Positions 1-5,420 of a stretch of 6,280 bases of DNA are shown piece after piece. How positions within the stretch are numbered: position 1 is the stretch's first letter; each line of letters starts with the position of its first letter. Origin of the DNA: Candidatus Omnitrophota bacterium (lineage in GTDB: Bacteria; Omnitrophota; Gorgyraeia; JABMRG01; JAFGKX01); contig JAFGKX010000039.1 of NCBI GenBank assembly GCA_016928375.1, forward strand, positions 1 to 6,280, in the 5' to 3' direction. Both the position numbers and the translations under genes were made by a program. The notes below the pieces were generated by a model that saw only the letters and a program-made list of their open reading frames with translations, was not told where the DNA came from and made no database searches.

Positions 1-1
1 G

Positions 2-256
2 CCCGATATATATAACAGGCTTCAGGCATCCACAAAATGCGTTACTCTGGGCACGTGCGGGCTTATGTTCGGCGTGTTTTTGCTCAAAGGGTTTAACGCC
101 TGCGGAATAAAGGCATTGCTGATAATATTGTTTTTGTTTTTAACTTCTCCGACGGCAGCGCATGCCCTGGCAAGGGCCGCATATAAAACCGGCTTTAAGC
201 TGTGGGAGAAAACAAGCGTAGATTATTATAAAGAGGCGCAAAAGTACAAAGAATGA
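2..256 (+). CDS. MrpG/MnhG-like membrane subunit of Mrp/Mbh-type antiporter module (5' partial)
   Basis: The reading frame is open from the window edge (first full codon at 2) to a TGA at 254-256, giving 84 residues of a C-terminal part. The opening residues read PDIYNRLQASTKCVTLG, followed by two hydrophobic stretches and then LTSPTAAHALARAAY. This is the characteristic core of the MnhG/MrpG/PhaG family (a pattern like D-x-Y-x-R-L-x-A-x-T-K, then T-x-P-x-A-A-H-x-L-x-R-A-A). Family members are usually about 100-130 residues with three membrane helices, so only the N-terminal helix should be missing. The tail is short, charged and probably cytoplasmic. In Mrp antiporters and Mbh-type hydrogenases this small subunit belongs to the ion-translocating membrane arm. 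The neighbouring hydrogenase ferredoxin and maturation genes favour the hydrogenase-linked role over a free-standing Na+/H+ antiporter. Its stop overlaps the next start by 4 bases (ATGA), so translation is probably coupled. An ATG at 65 is internal and is not the real start. Confidence 0.88.
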   Translation, partial: PDIYNRLQASTKCVTLGTCGLMFGVFLLKGFNACGIKALLIILFLFLTSPTAAHALARAAYKTGFKLWEKTSVDYYKEAQKYKE

Positions 257-861
257 AGTTACCTAAACTAAGAGAACTAATAGAGGCTGTTAAGGCGCTC
301 ATAAAAGGCCCTTATACTTCTAAATTCCCGAAAGTGCCGCATAAAGCGCACCCTAATTTCAGGGGCCAGCCCAAATACAATGATAAAAAATGCGTAGGCT
401 GCCTTGCCTGCGTAGAGGTCTGCCCGGTAAACGCGCTTGATTACAAAGATGATACGGATGCAAAAAATCCGAAAAGAACGCTCATGCATTATACGGATAC
501 CTGTATATTCTGCGGACAGTGCGAGGCAGCGTGCATAGCGGACCACGAAGGCATAAAACTTTCCAACGACTGGGAGCTGTCGTTTTTTGACAGAAAAGAA
601 GCTTGCGAGACAATAGAAAAAGAACTCCAGCTTTGTGAGGCCTGCGGCGCCGTAATTGCCTGCAAGGACCACCTTAAGTGGATTGCGACAAAAATAGGAG
701 AGCTTACTTATTCAAGCCCCACCCTTTATTTATCCCGCCTGAAAGAACTAAAAATAATAGACGAGAATATAAAAACTGCAGCTAAAGACTACGGAAGAAG
801 CGACAGGGTAAAGATATTATGCGCCCGCTGCAGAAGACAAAGTACGCTTACCACAAAATAA
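253..861 (+). CDS. HyfH/HycF-type 2x[4Fe-4S] ferredoxin subunit of energy-converting [NiFe] hydrogenase
   Basis: This 202-residue protein is a polyferredoxin subunit likely to pass electrons between soluble ferredoxin and the catalytic subunits of a group 4 membrane hydrogenase. After a basic N-terminal segment ending in FRGQP (residues 36-40; the E. coli HyfH family has FRGKP here), two Cys motifs are seen: C47-C50-C53-C57 (CVGCLACVEVCP) and C84-C87-C90-C94. A C-terminal part carries CEAC at 128-131, a further C137, and CARCRRQSTL at 190-199. This matches the paired CxxC sites and the C-x-x-C-[KR]-x-[QR]-[AS]-T-L ending I recall in HycF/HyfH, so the protein is more HyfH-like than NuoI-like. 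Cluster II is slightly unusual: the residue after C94 is Ile rather than Pro, and the loop to the next strand looks about two residues longer. The start overlaps the mrpG-like stop. An AAGAGG at 231-236 is rather far away (16 bases), so coupling probably drives initiation. Confidence 0.87.
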   Translation: MKLPKLRELIEAVKALIKGPYTSKFPKVPHKAHPNFRGQPKYNDKKCVGCLACVEVCPVNALDYKDDTDAKNPKRTLMHYTDTCIFCGQCEAACIADHEGIKLSNDWELSFFDRKEACETIEKELQLCEACGAVIACKDHLKWIATKIGELTYSSPTLYLSRLKELKIIDENIKTAAKDYGRSDRVKILCARCRRQSTLTTK

Positions 862-867
862 TAATTT

Positions 868-1353
868 ATGCATAAAAGCGTAAAAGATTTCCTGGCAGAG
901 ATATTAAAAGGAAAAATTATCCTTATAGGTATGGGCAATACCCTGCGCCGCGACGACGGATTTGGCTGCCGGCTTATAGAGAGCATAAAAGATAAAGTAA
1001 GCTCCTTATGCATAGACGCAGGCACGGCGCCTGAGAATTATTTTGGCGTAATAGCCAAAGAAAACCCGGATACGGTGTTGTTTATAGACACCATGCATAT
1101 GGAGAAAAAGCCCGGCGATTACGATGTGTTTAAAAAAGAGGATATATTAAGAAACGGGATGACCACGCACAATATTTCACCGGCAATGCTTATAGAATAC
1201 CTGGAGAAACGGACAAAAGCGGATATTTATTTGATGGGCGTTCAGCCGCAGAACATATTTTTTGGAGAGGAATTATCCGCAAGGCTGTCTAATACCCTGC
1301 GGGAATTATCGGGTATAATAATAAACATATTGGGGGCTAAAAAAAATGCATGA
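868..1353 (+). CDS. HycI-type [NiFe] hydrogenase maturation endopeptidase
   Basis: A 161-residue M52-family protease, expected to cut the C-terminal extension from the hydrogenase large subunit once nickel is in place. Its core starts with KGKIILIGMGNTLRRDDGFG (residues 15-33 region), the family signature GxGNxLxxDDGxG. Candidate nickel-recognition residues, by analogy with E. coli HybD/HycI, are D30 in that motif, D74 in FIDTMHM and H101 in TTHNISP. The MGVQPQ segment at 123-128 is also typical of the HycI branch, which serves group 4 hydrogenases. The length is normal (about 150-165). The ATG at 868 gives the expected short helix before the first strand; an internal ATG at 931 would delete the first beta strand. 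No good ribosome binding site is visible upstream, and only 6 bases separate it from the previous stop. Its end overlaps hypA by 8 bases. The presence of this protease implies that the large subunit of this hydrogenase has a cleavable C-terminal tail. Confidence 0.9.
   Translation: MHKSVKDFLAEILKGKIILIGMGNTLRRDDGFGCRLIESIKDKVSSLCIDAGTAPENYFGVIAKENPDTVLFIDTMHMEKKPGDYDVFKKEDILRNGMTTHNISPAMLIEYLEKRTKADIYLMGVQPQNIFFGEELSARLSNTLRELSGIIINILGAKKNA
1332..1336 (+). promoter_or_regulatory. Ribosome binding site for hypA
   Basis: A run of five G residues ends 9 bases before the hypA ATG at 1346. It lies inside the end of the protease gene and is followed by an A8 tract (1339-1346) whose last A is the first base of the start codon. 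It supports this start, which also yields the conserved Met-His-Glu N-terminus. Confidence 0.45.
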
Positions 1354-1588
1354 AACGCATCTGATAGAACCGGTAATAAAATCCATAGAAGATCACGCCA
1401 GGAAAGAAGGCGCAAAAGCCGTGACAAAAGTTGTTATAAAAGTCGGGCTTTTGACCGGAGTGAAGGAAGATTCGTTCAGGGAAACTTTTTCCGTGCTGGC
1501 AAAAGGCACTATGCTTGAGGGGGCGCTGCTTGAAGTTATATTTTTTCCCGGAACAATAATACAGGTGATTTCCTTTGATGTCGAATAA
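1346..1588 (+). CDS. hypA: HypA nickel chaperone lacking the zinc-finger domain
   Basis: An 80-residue protein that begins MHETHLIEPVIKSIEDHA, the HypA N-terminus in which Met1-His2-Glu3 bind nickel. Residues 1-67 follow the family well: a first helix, then KAVTKVVIKVGLLTGV, then EDSFRETFSVLAKGTMLEGALLEVIFFPG. A normal HypA (about 113-140 residues) then has a zinc domain with two CxxC pairs. Here there is no cysteine at all. The sequence goes straight from FFPG to TIIQVISFDVE, which resembles the family's last strand (compare ..KSIEVE). This looks like an in-frame internal loss of about 35 codons rather than a simple C-terminal truncation. HypA normally works with the GTPase HypB to place nickel in the hydrogenase large subunit; no hypB follows here. 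The gene overlaps both neighbours (8 and 11 bases). Assignment to HypA is firm; whether it still functions is not known from sequence. Confidence 0.87.
   Translation: MHETHLIEPVIKSIEDHARKEGAKAVTKVVIKVGLLTGVKEDSFRETFSVLAKGTMLEGALLEVIFFPGTIIQVISFDVE
1563..1568 (+). promoter_or_regulatory. Ribosome binding site that decides the hypF-C start
   Basis: AGGTGA lies 9 bases before the ATG at 1578, inside the last codons of hypA. A TTG at 1575 directly precedes that ATG in the same frame, but the spacing and codon preference favour the ATG. This makes the short HypF a genuinely initiated gene rather than the tail of a longer one. Confidence 0.6.
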
Positions 1589-2651
1589 AACCGTGTTGGC
1601 GTTGGGCGCGGATATAAAAAACCGCTTTCTTCTGGCTAAAGAAAAAAATTTATTTTTTGGGCCCGATATAGGCGATTTATCCGATGCTAAAAATTATGAA
1701 TTTTTCAAAAAAGAGGCAATCCGGGCAATCAAAAAATTTAAACCCGGTATTGTTGCCCATGATTTACACCCGGGCTATTTTTCTGCAAAATTAGCCAAAG
1801 AGCTCAATGCCCAACATTCAATGCTGAATACTATTGCTGTTCAGCACCACTACGCCCACATAGCGAGCGTTATATGCGAACATAATCTAAAATCCCCGGT
1901 TATAGGCGTATCATTCGACGGTGCCGGTTACGGCACAGACGGCAATATGTGGGGCGGCGAATTCCTGATAGCCGGTAAAAAAAGCTTTAAACGCGCGGCG
2001 CATTTTAAATACAGGCAGGTCCCGGGGGCAGATAAGGTTGTTTATGAGCCGTGGCGCATGGTATTAAGTATTCTTAAAAAGCGGAGCCTTGATATACTGA
2101 ATGATGTCAAAAAACAGGACAAGGCAACAGTGCTAGAGATGCTTTCAAAGAATATAAATTCTCCTTTGTCTTCAAGCGTTGGCCGGCTTTTTGACGCAGC
2201 AGCGGCGCTTTTAGGCATATGCCGGAGGGCGTCTTACGAAGCCGAGGGCCCGATAAAGCTTGAGGCAATGTGCGCTAAAGGCATAGAAGAAAAGTATGCG
2301 TTTAATATTATATATAAAGACAGCTGCTATATAATCGACACCGATAAAGTATTTTTCGGGATGCTTAAAGATATTAGAAACGGAAAAGATAAAAGCTTAA
2401 TTGCAGCTAAATTCCACAATTCCATGGCTGATATTATAGTGAAAGTATGTAAAAATATTTCGAAGAAATTTAAAATAAAAGACGTAGCATTATCCGGCGG
2501 GGTTTTTCAGAATAAATTTTTAAGCAAAAAAGCGGTTATGGGCCTTAAAGCAGCGGGGCTTAGGGTATTTACCAACAAAAACACTTCTGCCAATGACTAC
2601 AACATATCGCTGGGGCAATATTATGTGTCTTGCAATTCCGGGAAAAATTAA
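1578..2651 (+). CDS. hypF: HypF carbamoyltransferase, Kae1-like domain only
   Basis: A 357-residue protein equal to the C-terminal half of HypF. Diagnostic HypF motifs are LALGADIKNRFLLA (7-20), IGDL (31-34), VQHHYAH (88-94), FDGAGYGTDG (113-122), WGGEFL (125-130), PWRM (158-161), SSSVGRLFDAAAALLG (198-213), SGGVFQN (306-312) and NDYNISLGQ (339-347). H90, H94 and D340 are the probable metal ligands of the Kae1-like fold. Full HypF is about 740-780 residues and has an acylphosphatase domain, two zinc fingers and a YrdC-like domain before this one. None is present, and hypA occupies the upstream DNA. HypF makes carbamoyl-adenylate from carbamoyl phosphate in its N-terminal half and transfers the carbamoyl group to the C-terminal Cys of HypE in this half. 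The protein can therefore probably do only the second step, and a partner is needed. The usual Gly-Gly after the conserved Asp seems to be Tyr-Asn. The last residues overlap hypC by 29 bases. No frameshift remnant is visible. Confidence 0.9.
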   Translation: MSNKTVLALGADIKNRFLLAKEKNLFFGPDIGDLSDAKNYEFFKKEAIRAIKKFKPGIVAHDLHPGYFSAKLAKELNAQHSMLNTIAVQHHYAHIASVICEHNLKSPVIGVSFDGAGYGTDGNMWGGEFLIAGKKSFKRAAHFKYRQVPGADKVVYEPWRMVLSILKKRSLDILNDVKKQDKATVLEMLSKNINSPLSSSVGRLFDAAAALLGICRRASYEAEGPIKLEAMCAKGIEEKYAFNIIYKDSCYIIDTDKVFFGMLKDIRNGKDKSLIAAKFHNSMADIIVKVCKNISKKFKIKDVALSGGVFQNKFLSKKAVMGLKAAGLRVFTNKNTSANDYNISLGQYYVSCNSGKN

Positions 2652-2856
2652 AAAGATAAACGAAAATCAGGCTATCGCGGATTTCGGGGGAGTTTATAAA
2701 AAAATCTCCCTCGGGATTTTAAACGGCGTCAAAGTGGGAGACTATGTGCTTGTGCACGCGGGATTTGCGATAAGCAGAGTAAAAAGACGCGAGGCAATGG
2801 ACAGCATTAAAGCATTGAAAGAGCTTAAAGAGGCAGTGAGAGATGAACAAAATTAA
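2623..2856 (+). CDS. hypC: HypC/HybG-family hydrogenase maturation chaperone
   Basis: A 77-residue small chaperone of normal length. It begins MCLAIPGKI, the invariant HypC start in which the initiator Met is removed and Cys2 binds the iron or the large subunit precursor. Further family marks are ADFGGVYKKISLGIL (19-33) and VGDYVLVHAGFAISRV (38-53), with His45 in the conserved position, followed by a helical, charged C-terminus. An in-frame ATG at 2593 would add ten residues before MCLAIPG, but this contradicts the need for Cys at position 2, so the start at 2623 is chosen. A GGGG at 2612-2615, 7 bases upstream, is a plausible ribosome binding site. HypC forms the complex with HypD on which the Fe(CN)2CO unit is assembled and then escorts it to the apo large subunit. 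It overlaps hypF by 29 bases and hypD by 14. Confidence 0.95.
   Translation: MCLAIPGKIKKINENQAIADFGGVYKKISLGILNGVKVGDYVLVHAGFAISRVKRREAMDSIKALKELKEAVRDEQN
2827..2833 (+). promoter_or_regulatory. Ribosome binding site for hypD
   Basis: AAAGAGG sits 9 bases before the hypD ATG at 2843, within the end of hypC. Together with an in-frame TGA at 2837-2839 it fixes the short start of HypD. Confidence 0.6.
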
Positions 2857-3853
2857 GTTAATGGAGGTATGCGGAACGCATACGATGGCTATAGCAAAAA
2901 GCGGCATAAAAGCTATTTTGCCGGAATCCGTCGAACTTGTATCAGGGCCGGGATGCCCGGTGTGCGTGACCTCACAATCTGACATAGATAAGGCAATAGC
3001 GGTATCGGGCATAAAAGACGTAATTATTGCGACCTTCGGCGATATGATGCGTGTACCCGGAGAAAAAGAAAGTCTTGCTCAGGCAAAATCGCGCGGAAAA
3101 GACATAAGGATGGTTTATTCATGCATGGATGCCTTGAGCATAGCAAAAGATAACCCGAAAAAAAGAATAGTATTTATAGGCGTGGGCTTTGAAACTACCT
3201 CGCCTACTGTGGCAGCCACGATAATGGAGGCCAAAAGGCAAAAAATAAATAATTTTTTTGTATTGTCCTGTTTTAAACTTATACCGCCTGCGCTTTACGC
3301 TGTTTCGAATTCCGACAAGGTGAAAATAGATGGTTTTATATGCCCGGGGCATGTAAGTGTTATTATAGGCACCGGGCCTTATGAAAAATTCGCCGCTTGC
3401 TGCAAAAAACCATGCGTCATAGCGGGATTTGAGGATACGGATATATTAGTCAGCATCAAGCGCCTGGTGGAAATGATAAAAGCGCGCAGTTATAAAGCGG
3501 AGATAGAATATAAAAGGGCAGTTACCAAAAACGGGAACACAAAGGCGAGAAAGATTTTGGCTTCGGTTTTCGATGTAGCGCCCGGCCAATGGCGCGGTAT
3601 AGGTATTATTGAAAAAAGCGCCCTTAAAATAAACAAAAGATACGCTTCTTTTGACGCGGAAAAAGAGTTTGATATAAAAATCAGCGCGACGTTGCCAAAA
3701 AAAGGCTGCATGTGCGGCGAAGTGATCCAGGGTATAATATATCCTAACGAATGTAAATTATTTAAAAGAACCTGCACGCCGCGAAACCCAAAGGGCCCGT
3801 GTATGGTTTCATCGGAAGGCGCCTGCGCTGCGTATTATAGATATGGAAAATAA
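2843..3853 (+). CDS. hypD: HypD Fe-S scaffold for Fe(CN)2CO assembly
   Basis: A 336-residue HypD, the scaffold that with HypC holds iron while cyanide from HypE and CO are added. Motifs in order: LMEVCGTHTMAI (6-17, with Cys10), SGPGCPVCVT (34-43, with Cys38 and Cys41 of the thiol site), TFGDMMRVPG (64-73), GFETTSPT (115-122), PGHVSVIIGT (168-177) and GFE (195-197). The C-terminal Fe-S region has CMCGEV (289-294), ECKLF (303-307), C311, PKGPCMVSSEGACAAYYRY (316-334, with C320 and C328). All expected catalytic and cluster cysteines appear intact. The protein is shorter than the usual 360-380 residues because only five residues precede the LMEVCGTHT motif. Related HypD proteins have about 30-40 residues of helix there. 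An in-frame stop at 2837-2839 excludes a longer start. It overlaps hypC by 14 bases and hypE by 11. Confidence 0.96.
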   Translation: MNKIKLMEVCGTHTMAIAKSGIKAILPESVELVSGPGCPVCVTSQSDIDKAIAVSGIKDVIIATFGDMMRVPGEKESLAQAKSRGKDIRMVYSCMDALSIAKDNPKKRIVFIGVGFETTSPTVAATIMEAKRQKINNFFVLSCFKLIPPALYAVSNSDKVKIDGFICPGHVSVIIGTGPYEKFAACCKKPCVIAGFEDTDILVSIKRLVEMIKARSYKAEIEYKRAVTKNGNTKARKILASVFDVAPGQWRGIGIIEKSALKINKRYASFDAEKEFDIKISATLPKKGCMCGEVIQGIIYPNECKLFKRTCTPRNPKGPCMVSSEGACAAYYRYGK

Positions 3854-4832
3854 AACAGTAACTCTTGCGCATGGAAACGGCGGAAGGCTCATGCATGAGC
3901 TTGTGGATGCTTTGCGCCTTAAATTTTCCAATAAAATTCTCGATGAGCTTACGGATGCGGCAGAAATAAATCTTAAAGGAAAAAGAATAGCGTTCAGCGC
4001 TGATTCCTATGTGGTAAAACCGCTATTTTTTCCGGGCGGCGACATAGGAAAGCTTTCTGTTTTCGGGACAGTGAACGACATATCCATGAAAGGGGCTGTG
4101 CCTGTCTGTATATCGCTCTCCTTTATTATCGAAGAAGGCCTGCCCGTAAAAGACCTGGAGAAAATAGCTGATTCGATAAGCTATGCTGCGAAAAAATCCA
4201 AAGTCCCTGTGGTTACAGGGGATATAAAAGTTGTCGAGAAAAACGCGGCTGATAAAATTTTCATAAATACATCGGGCGTAGGCGTGATAAATTATAAAGG
4301 CCGTATAGGCGCAAAGGCAAACCCCGGTGATGCCATTATAATAAACGGGCCCATAGCAGAACATGGCCTTTCGATATTAAACGCAAGAGAAAACCTTAAG
4401 TTTTACTCAAACATAAAAAGCGACTGCAATAACCTGAATTTTGAAACCGAGAGATGCCTTAAAGCATCAAGCCGGATATCGGTTATGCGCGATCCGACCA
4501 GAGGCGGCGTTGCCACTGCCTTAAATGAGATTGCGGCCGCATCCGGTATTGGAATAGAAATTGACGAACAGGCAATTCCGATAAAGCCTGCTGTAAAAAA
4601 ATTATGTGATGTCCTCGGTTTAGACCCATTGTACATAGCGAATGAAGGAAAATTTCTGTGCTTTGTAAACAATAAAGATGCCAAAAAGGTAAGAAAAGCA
4701 ATAGGGGCCAACGCAAGAATAATAGGCCGCGTCGTATCCGCTCATAAAAAAGAGGTATATTTAAAAACAAAAATAGGCGCAAACCGTATTCTGCCAACAC
4801 TAGAAGTTGACCAATTGCCCCGTATCTGCTAA
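3843..4832 (+). CDS. hypE: HypE carbamoyl dehydratase (thiocarboxamide to thiocyanate)
   Basis: A 329-residue HypE of ordinary length (about 330-350). It is an AIR-synthase/PurM-like ATPase that dehydrates the carbamoyl group placed on its own C-terminal cysteine, giving the thiocyanate that donates cyanide to the HypC-HypD iron. Visible motifs: AHGNGGRLMHEL (9-20), FSADSYVVKPLFFPGGDIGKL with D54 for Mg-ATP (51-71), FGTVNDISMKGA (74-85), VTGDIKVV (124-131), MRDPTRGGVAT (215-225) and IANEGK (265-270). The protein ends in LPRIC, so the essential terminal Cys329 is present and the gene is intact. It overlaps the end of hypD by 11 bases, with no clear ribosome binding site, which suggests coupled translation. 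Its partner is the HypF module encoded three genes upstream. TGDIK replaces the TGDTK commonly seen, a mild change. Confidence 0.97.
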   Translation: MENKTVTLAHGNGGRLMHELVDALRLKFSNKILDELTDAAEINLKGKRIAFSADSYVVKPLFFPGGDIGKLSVFGTVNDISMKGAVPVCISLSFIIEEGLPVKDLEKIADSISYAAKKSKVPVVTGDIKVVEKNAADKIFINTSGVGVINYKGRIGAKANPGDAIIINGPIAEHGLSILNARENLKFYSNIKSDCNNLNFETERCLKASSRISVMRDPTRGGVATALNEIAAASGIGIEIDEQAIPIKPAVKKLCDVLGLDPLYIANEGKFLCFVNNKDAKKVRKAIGANARIIGRVVSAHKKEVYLKTKIGANRILPTLEVDQLPRIC

Positions 4833-4844
4833 AATATAACGAAT

Positions 4845-5417
4845 ATGTCACTAAAAAATCTGGTTAAAAAATGTAGAAGCTATAGGCGCTTTTACGAAAA
4901 TTTTGAAATTGGCGAGGCAACATTGCGCGACCTGGTGGATCTCGCGCGCCTGGCATCAAGCGGCGGAAACCTGCAGCCGCTTAAATATATACTTACATGG
5001 CAGCCGCTTGAAAACAGCCTGGTATTTCCGGCGCTGAAATGGGCCGCGTATCTTAAAAAATGGCAGGGCCCGCCATTCGGCGAACGGCCTTCCGCCTATA
5101 TCGTAATATTAGGCGATACGCAGATATCGGACAAATTCGAATATGACTGCGGTATCGCCGCGCAAAATATTATGCTCGGCGCCTGCGAAAAAGACCTTGG
5201 CGGCTGTATGATAAGTTCGGTAGACAAGGATTTATTAAGAAAAAAATTAAGCATACCGCAGCAATACGAAATACTTCTTGTAATTGCTTTGGGCAAGCCC
5301 AAAGAGCATGTGGTGATAGAAGAAGTCAAAGGCAACGACACCAAATATTTCCGCGACAAAAACAACATGCATTATGTCCCGAAGAGGCAGCTTGACGATA
5401 TTATTTTAAAGAGGTAA
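4845..5417 (+). CDS. Nitroreductase-family flavoprotein
   Basis: A 190-residue single-domain protein of the FMN-dependent nitroreductase fold. Features: RSYRRF (11-16), the usual phosphate-binding basic start; LARLASSGGNLQPLKYIL (33-50), where SGGNLQP corresponds to the common S-x-x-N-x-Q-P-W/L signature; FPALKWAAYL (61-70) with KWQGPPFGERPSAYIVILGD (72-91); DCGIAAQNIMLGACEKDLGGCMI (101-123), a family helix; and ALGKPKE (148-154). The ending KYFRD...HYVPKRQLDDII is, from memory, shared with a subgroup of anaerobe nitroreductases that have the W-x-G-P and ERP-x-AYI blocks. The substrate cannot be inferred. Proteins of this fold reduce quinones, nitro compounds or flavins, or rearrange flavin-like cofactors. 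It starts 12 bases after hypE on the same strand, so it is probably cotranscribed, although no strong ribosome binding site is seen. It has no known role in hydrogenase maturation, and a link is only positional. Confidence 0.87.
   Translation: MSLKNLVKKCRSYRRFYENFEIGEATLRDLVDLARLASSGGNLQPLKYILTWQPLENSLVFPALKWAAYLKKWQGPPFGERPSAYIVILGDTQISDKFEYDCGIAAQNIMLGACEKDLGGCMISSVDKDLLRKKLSIPQQYEILLVIALGKPKEHVVIEEVKGNDTKYFRDKNNMHYVPKRQLDDIILKR
5411..5414 (+). promoter_or_regulatory. Ribosome binding site for the TTG-started beta-CASP gene
   Basis: GAGG within AAAGAGGT, 6 bases before the TTG at 5421 and inside the last codons of the nitroreductase gene. It is the main support for a TTG start, because no ATG occurs in frame until the codon for residue 18, which lies beyond the first strand and the GARTVTGS motif. 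Confidence 0.6.
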
Positions 5418-5420
5418 TCT

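Noticed and set aside
277..672. Minus-strand open frame opposite the ferredoxin gene
   Set aside because: It is the shadow of a gene with clear Fe-S motifs, and its translation has no family-like pattern.
1339..1346. A8 tract at the protease/hypA junction as a programmed slippage site fusing the two proteins
   Set aside because: The hypA frame is +1 relative to the protease frame, so common -1 slippage would not join them. hypA also has its own GGGGG site and conserved MHE start. The tract is explained by Lys/Asn codons in an A-rich genome.
1575..1577. TTG at 1575 as the start of hypF
   Set aside because: An ATG follows immediately and is better spaced from AGGTGA. The difference is one residue.
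1661..1670. Repeat of GCCCGATATA, also present at 1-10
   Set aside because: A 10-base match between two coding regions with no flanking similarity is expected by chance.
2593..2622. Longer hypC starting at the ATG at 2593
   Set aside because: It would put ten residues before the invariant MCLAIPG start, whose Cys must be at position 2 for function.
4833..4844. Terminator or promoter between hypE and the nitroreductase gene
   Set aside because: The 12-base gap is too short, and no hairpin or T-run is visible around it.
4023..4851. Long minus-strand open frames opposite hypE (for example 4023-4364, 4403-4711 and 4483-4851)
   Set aside because: They lie fully opposite, or nearly so, a strongly conserved hypE, overlap one another and show no recognisable protein features.
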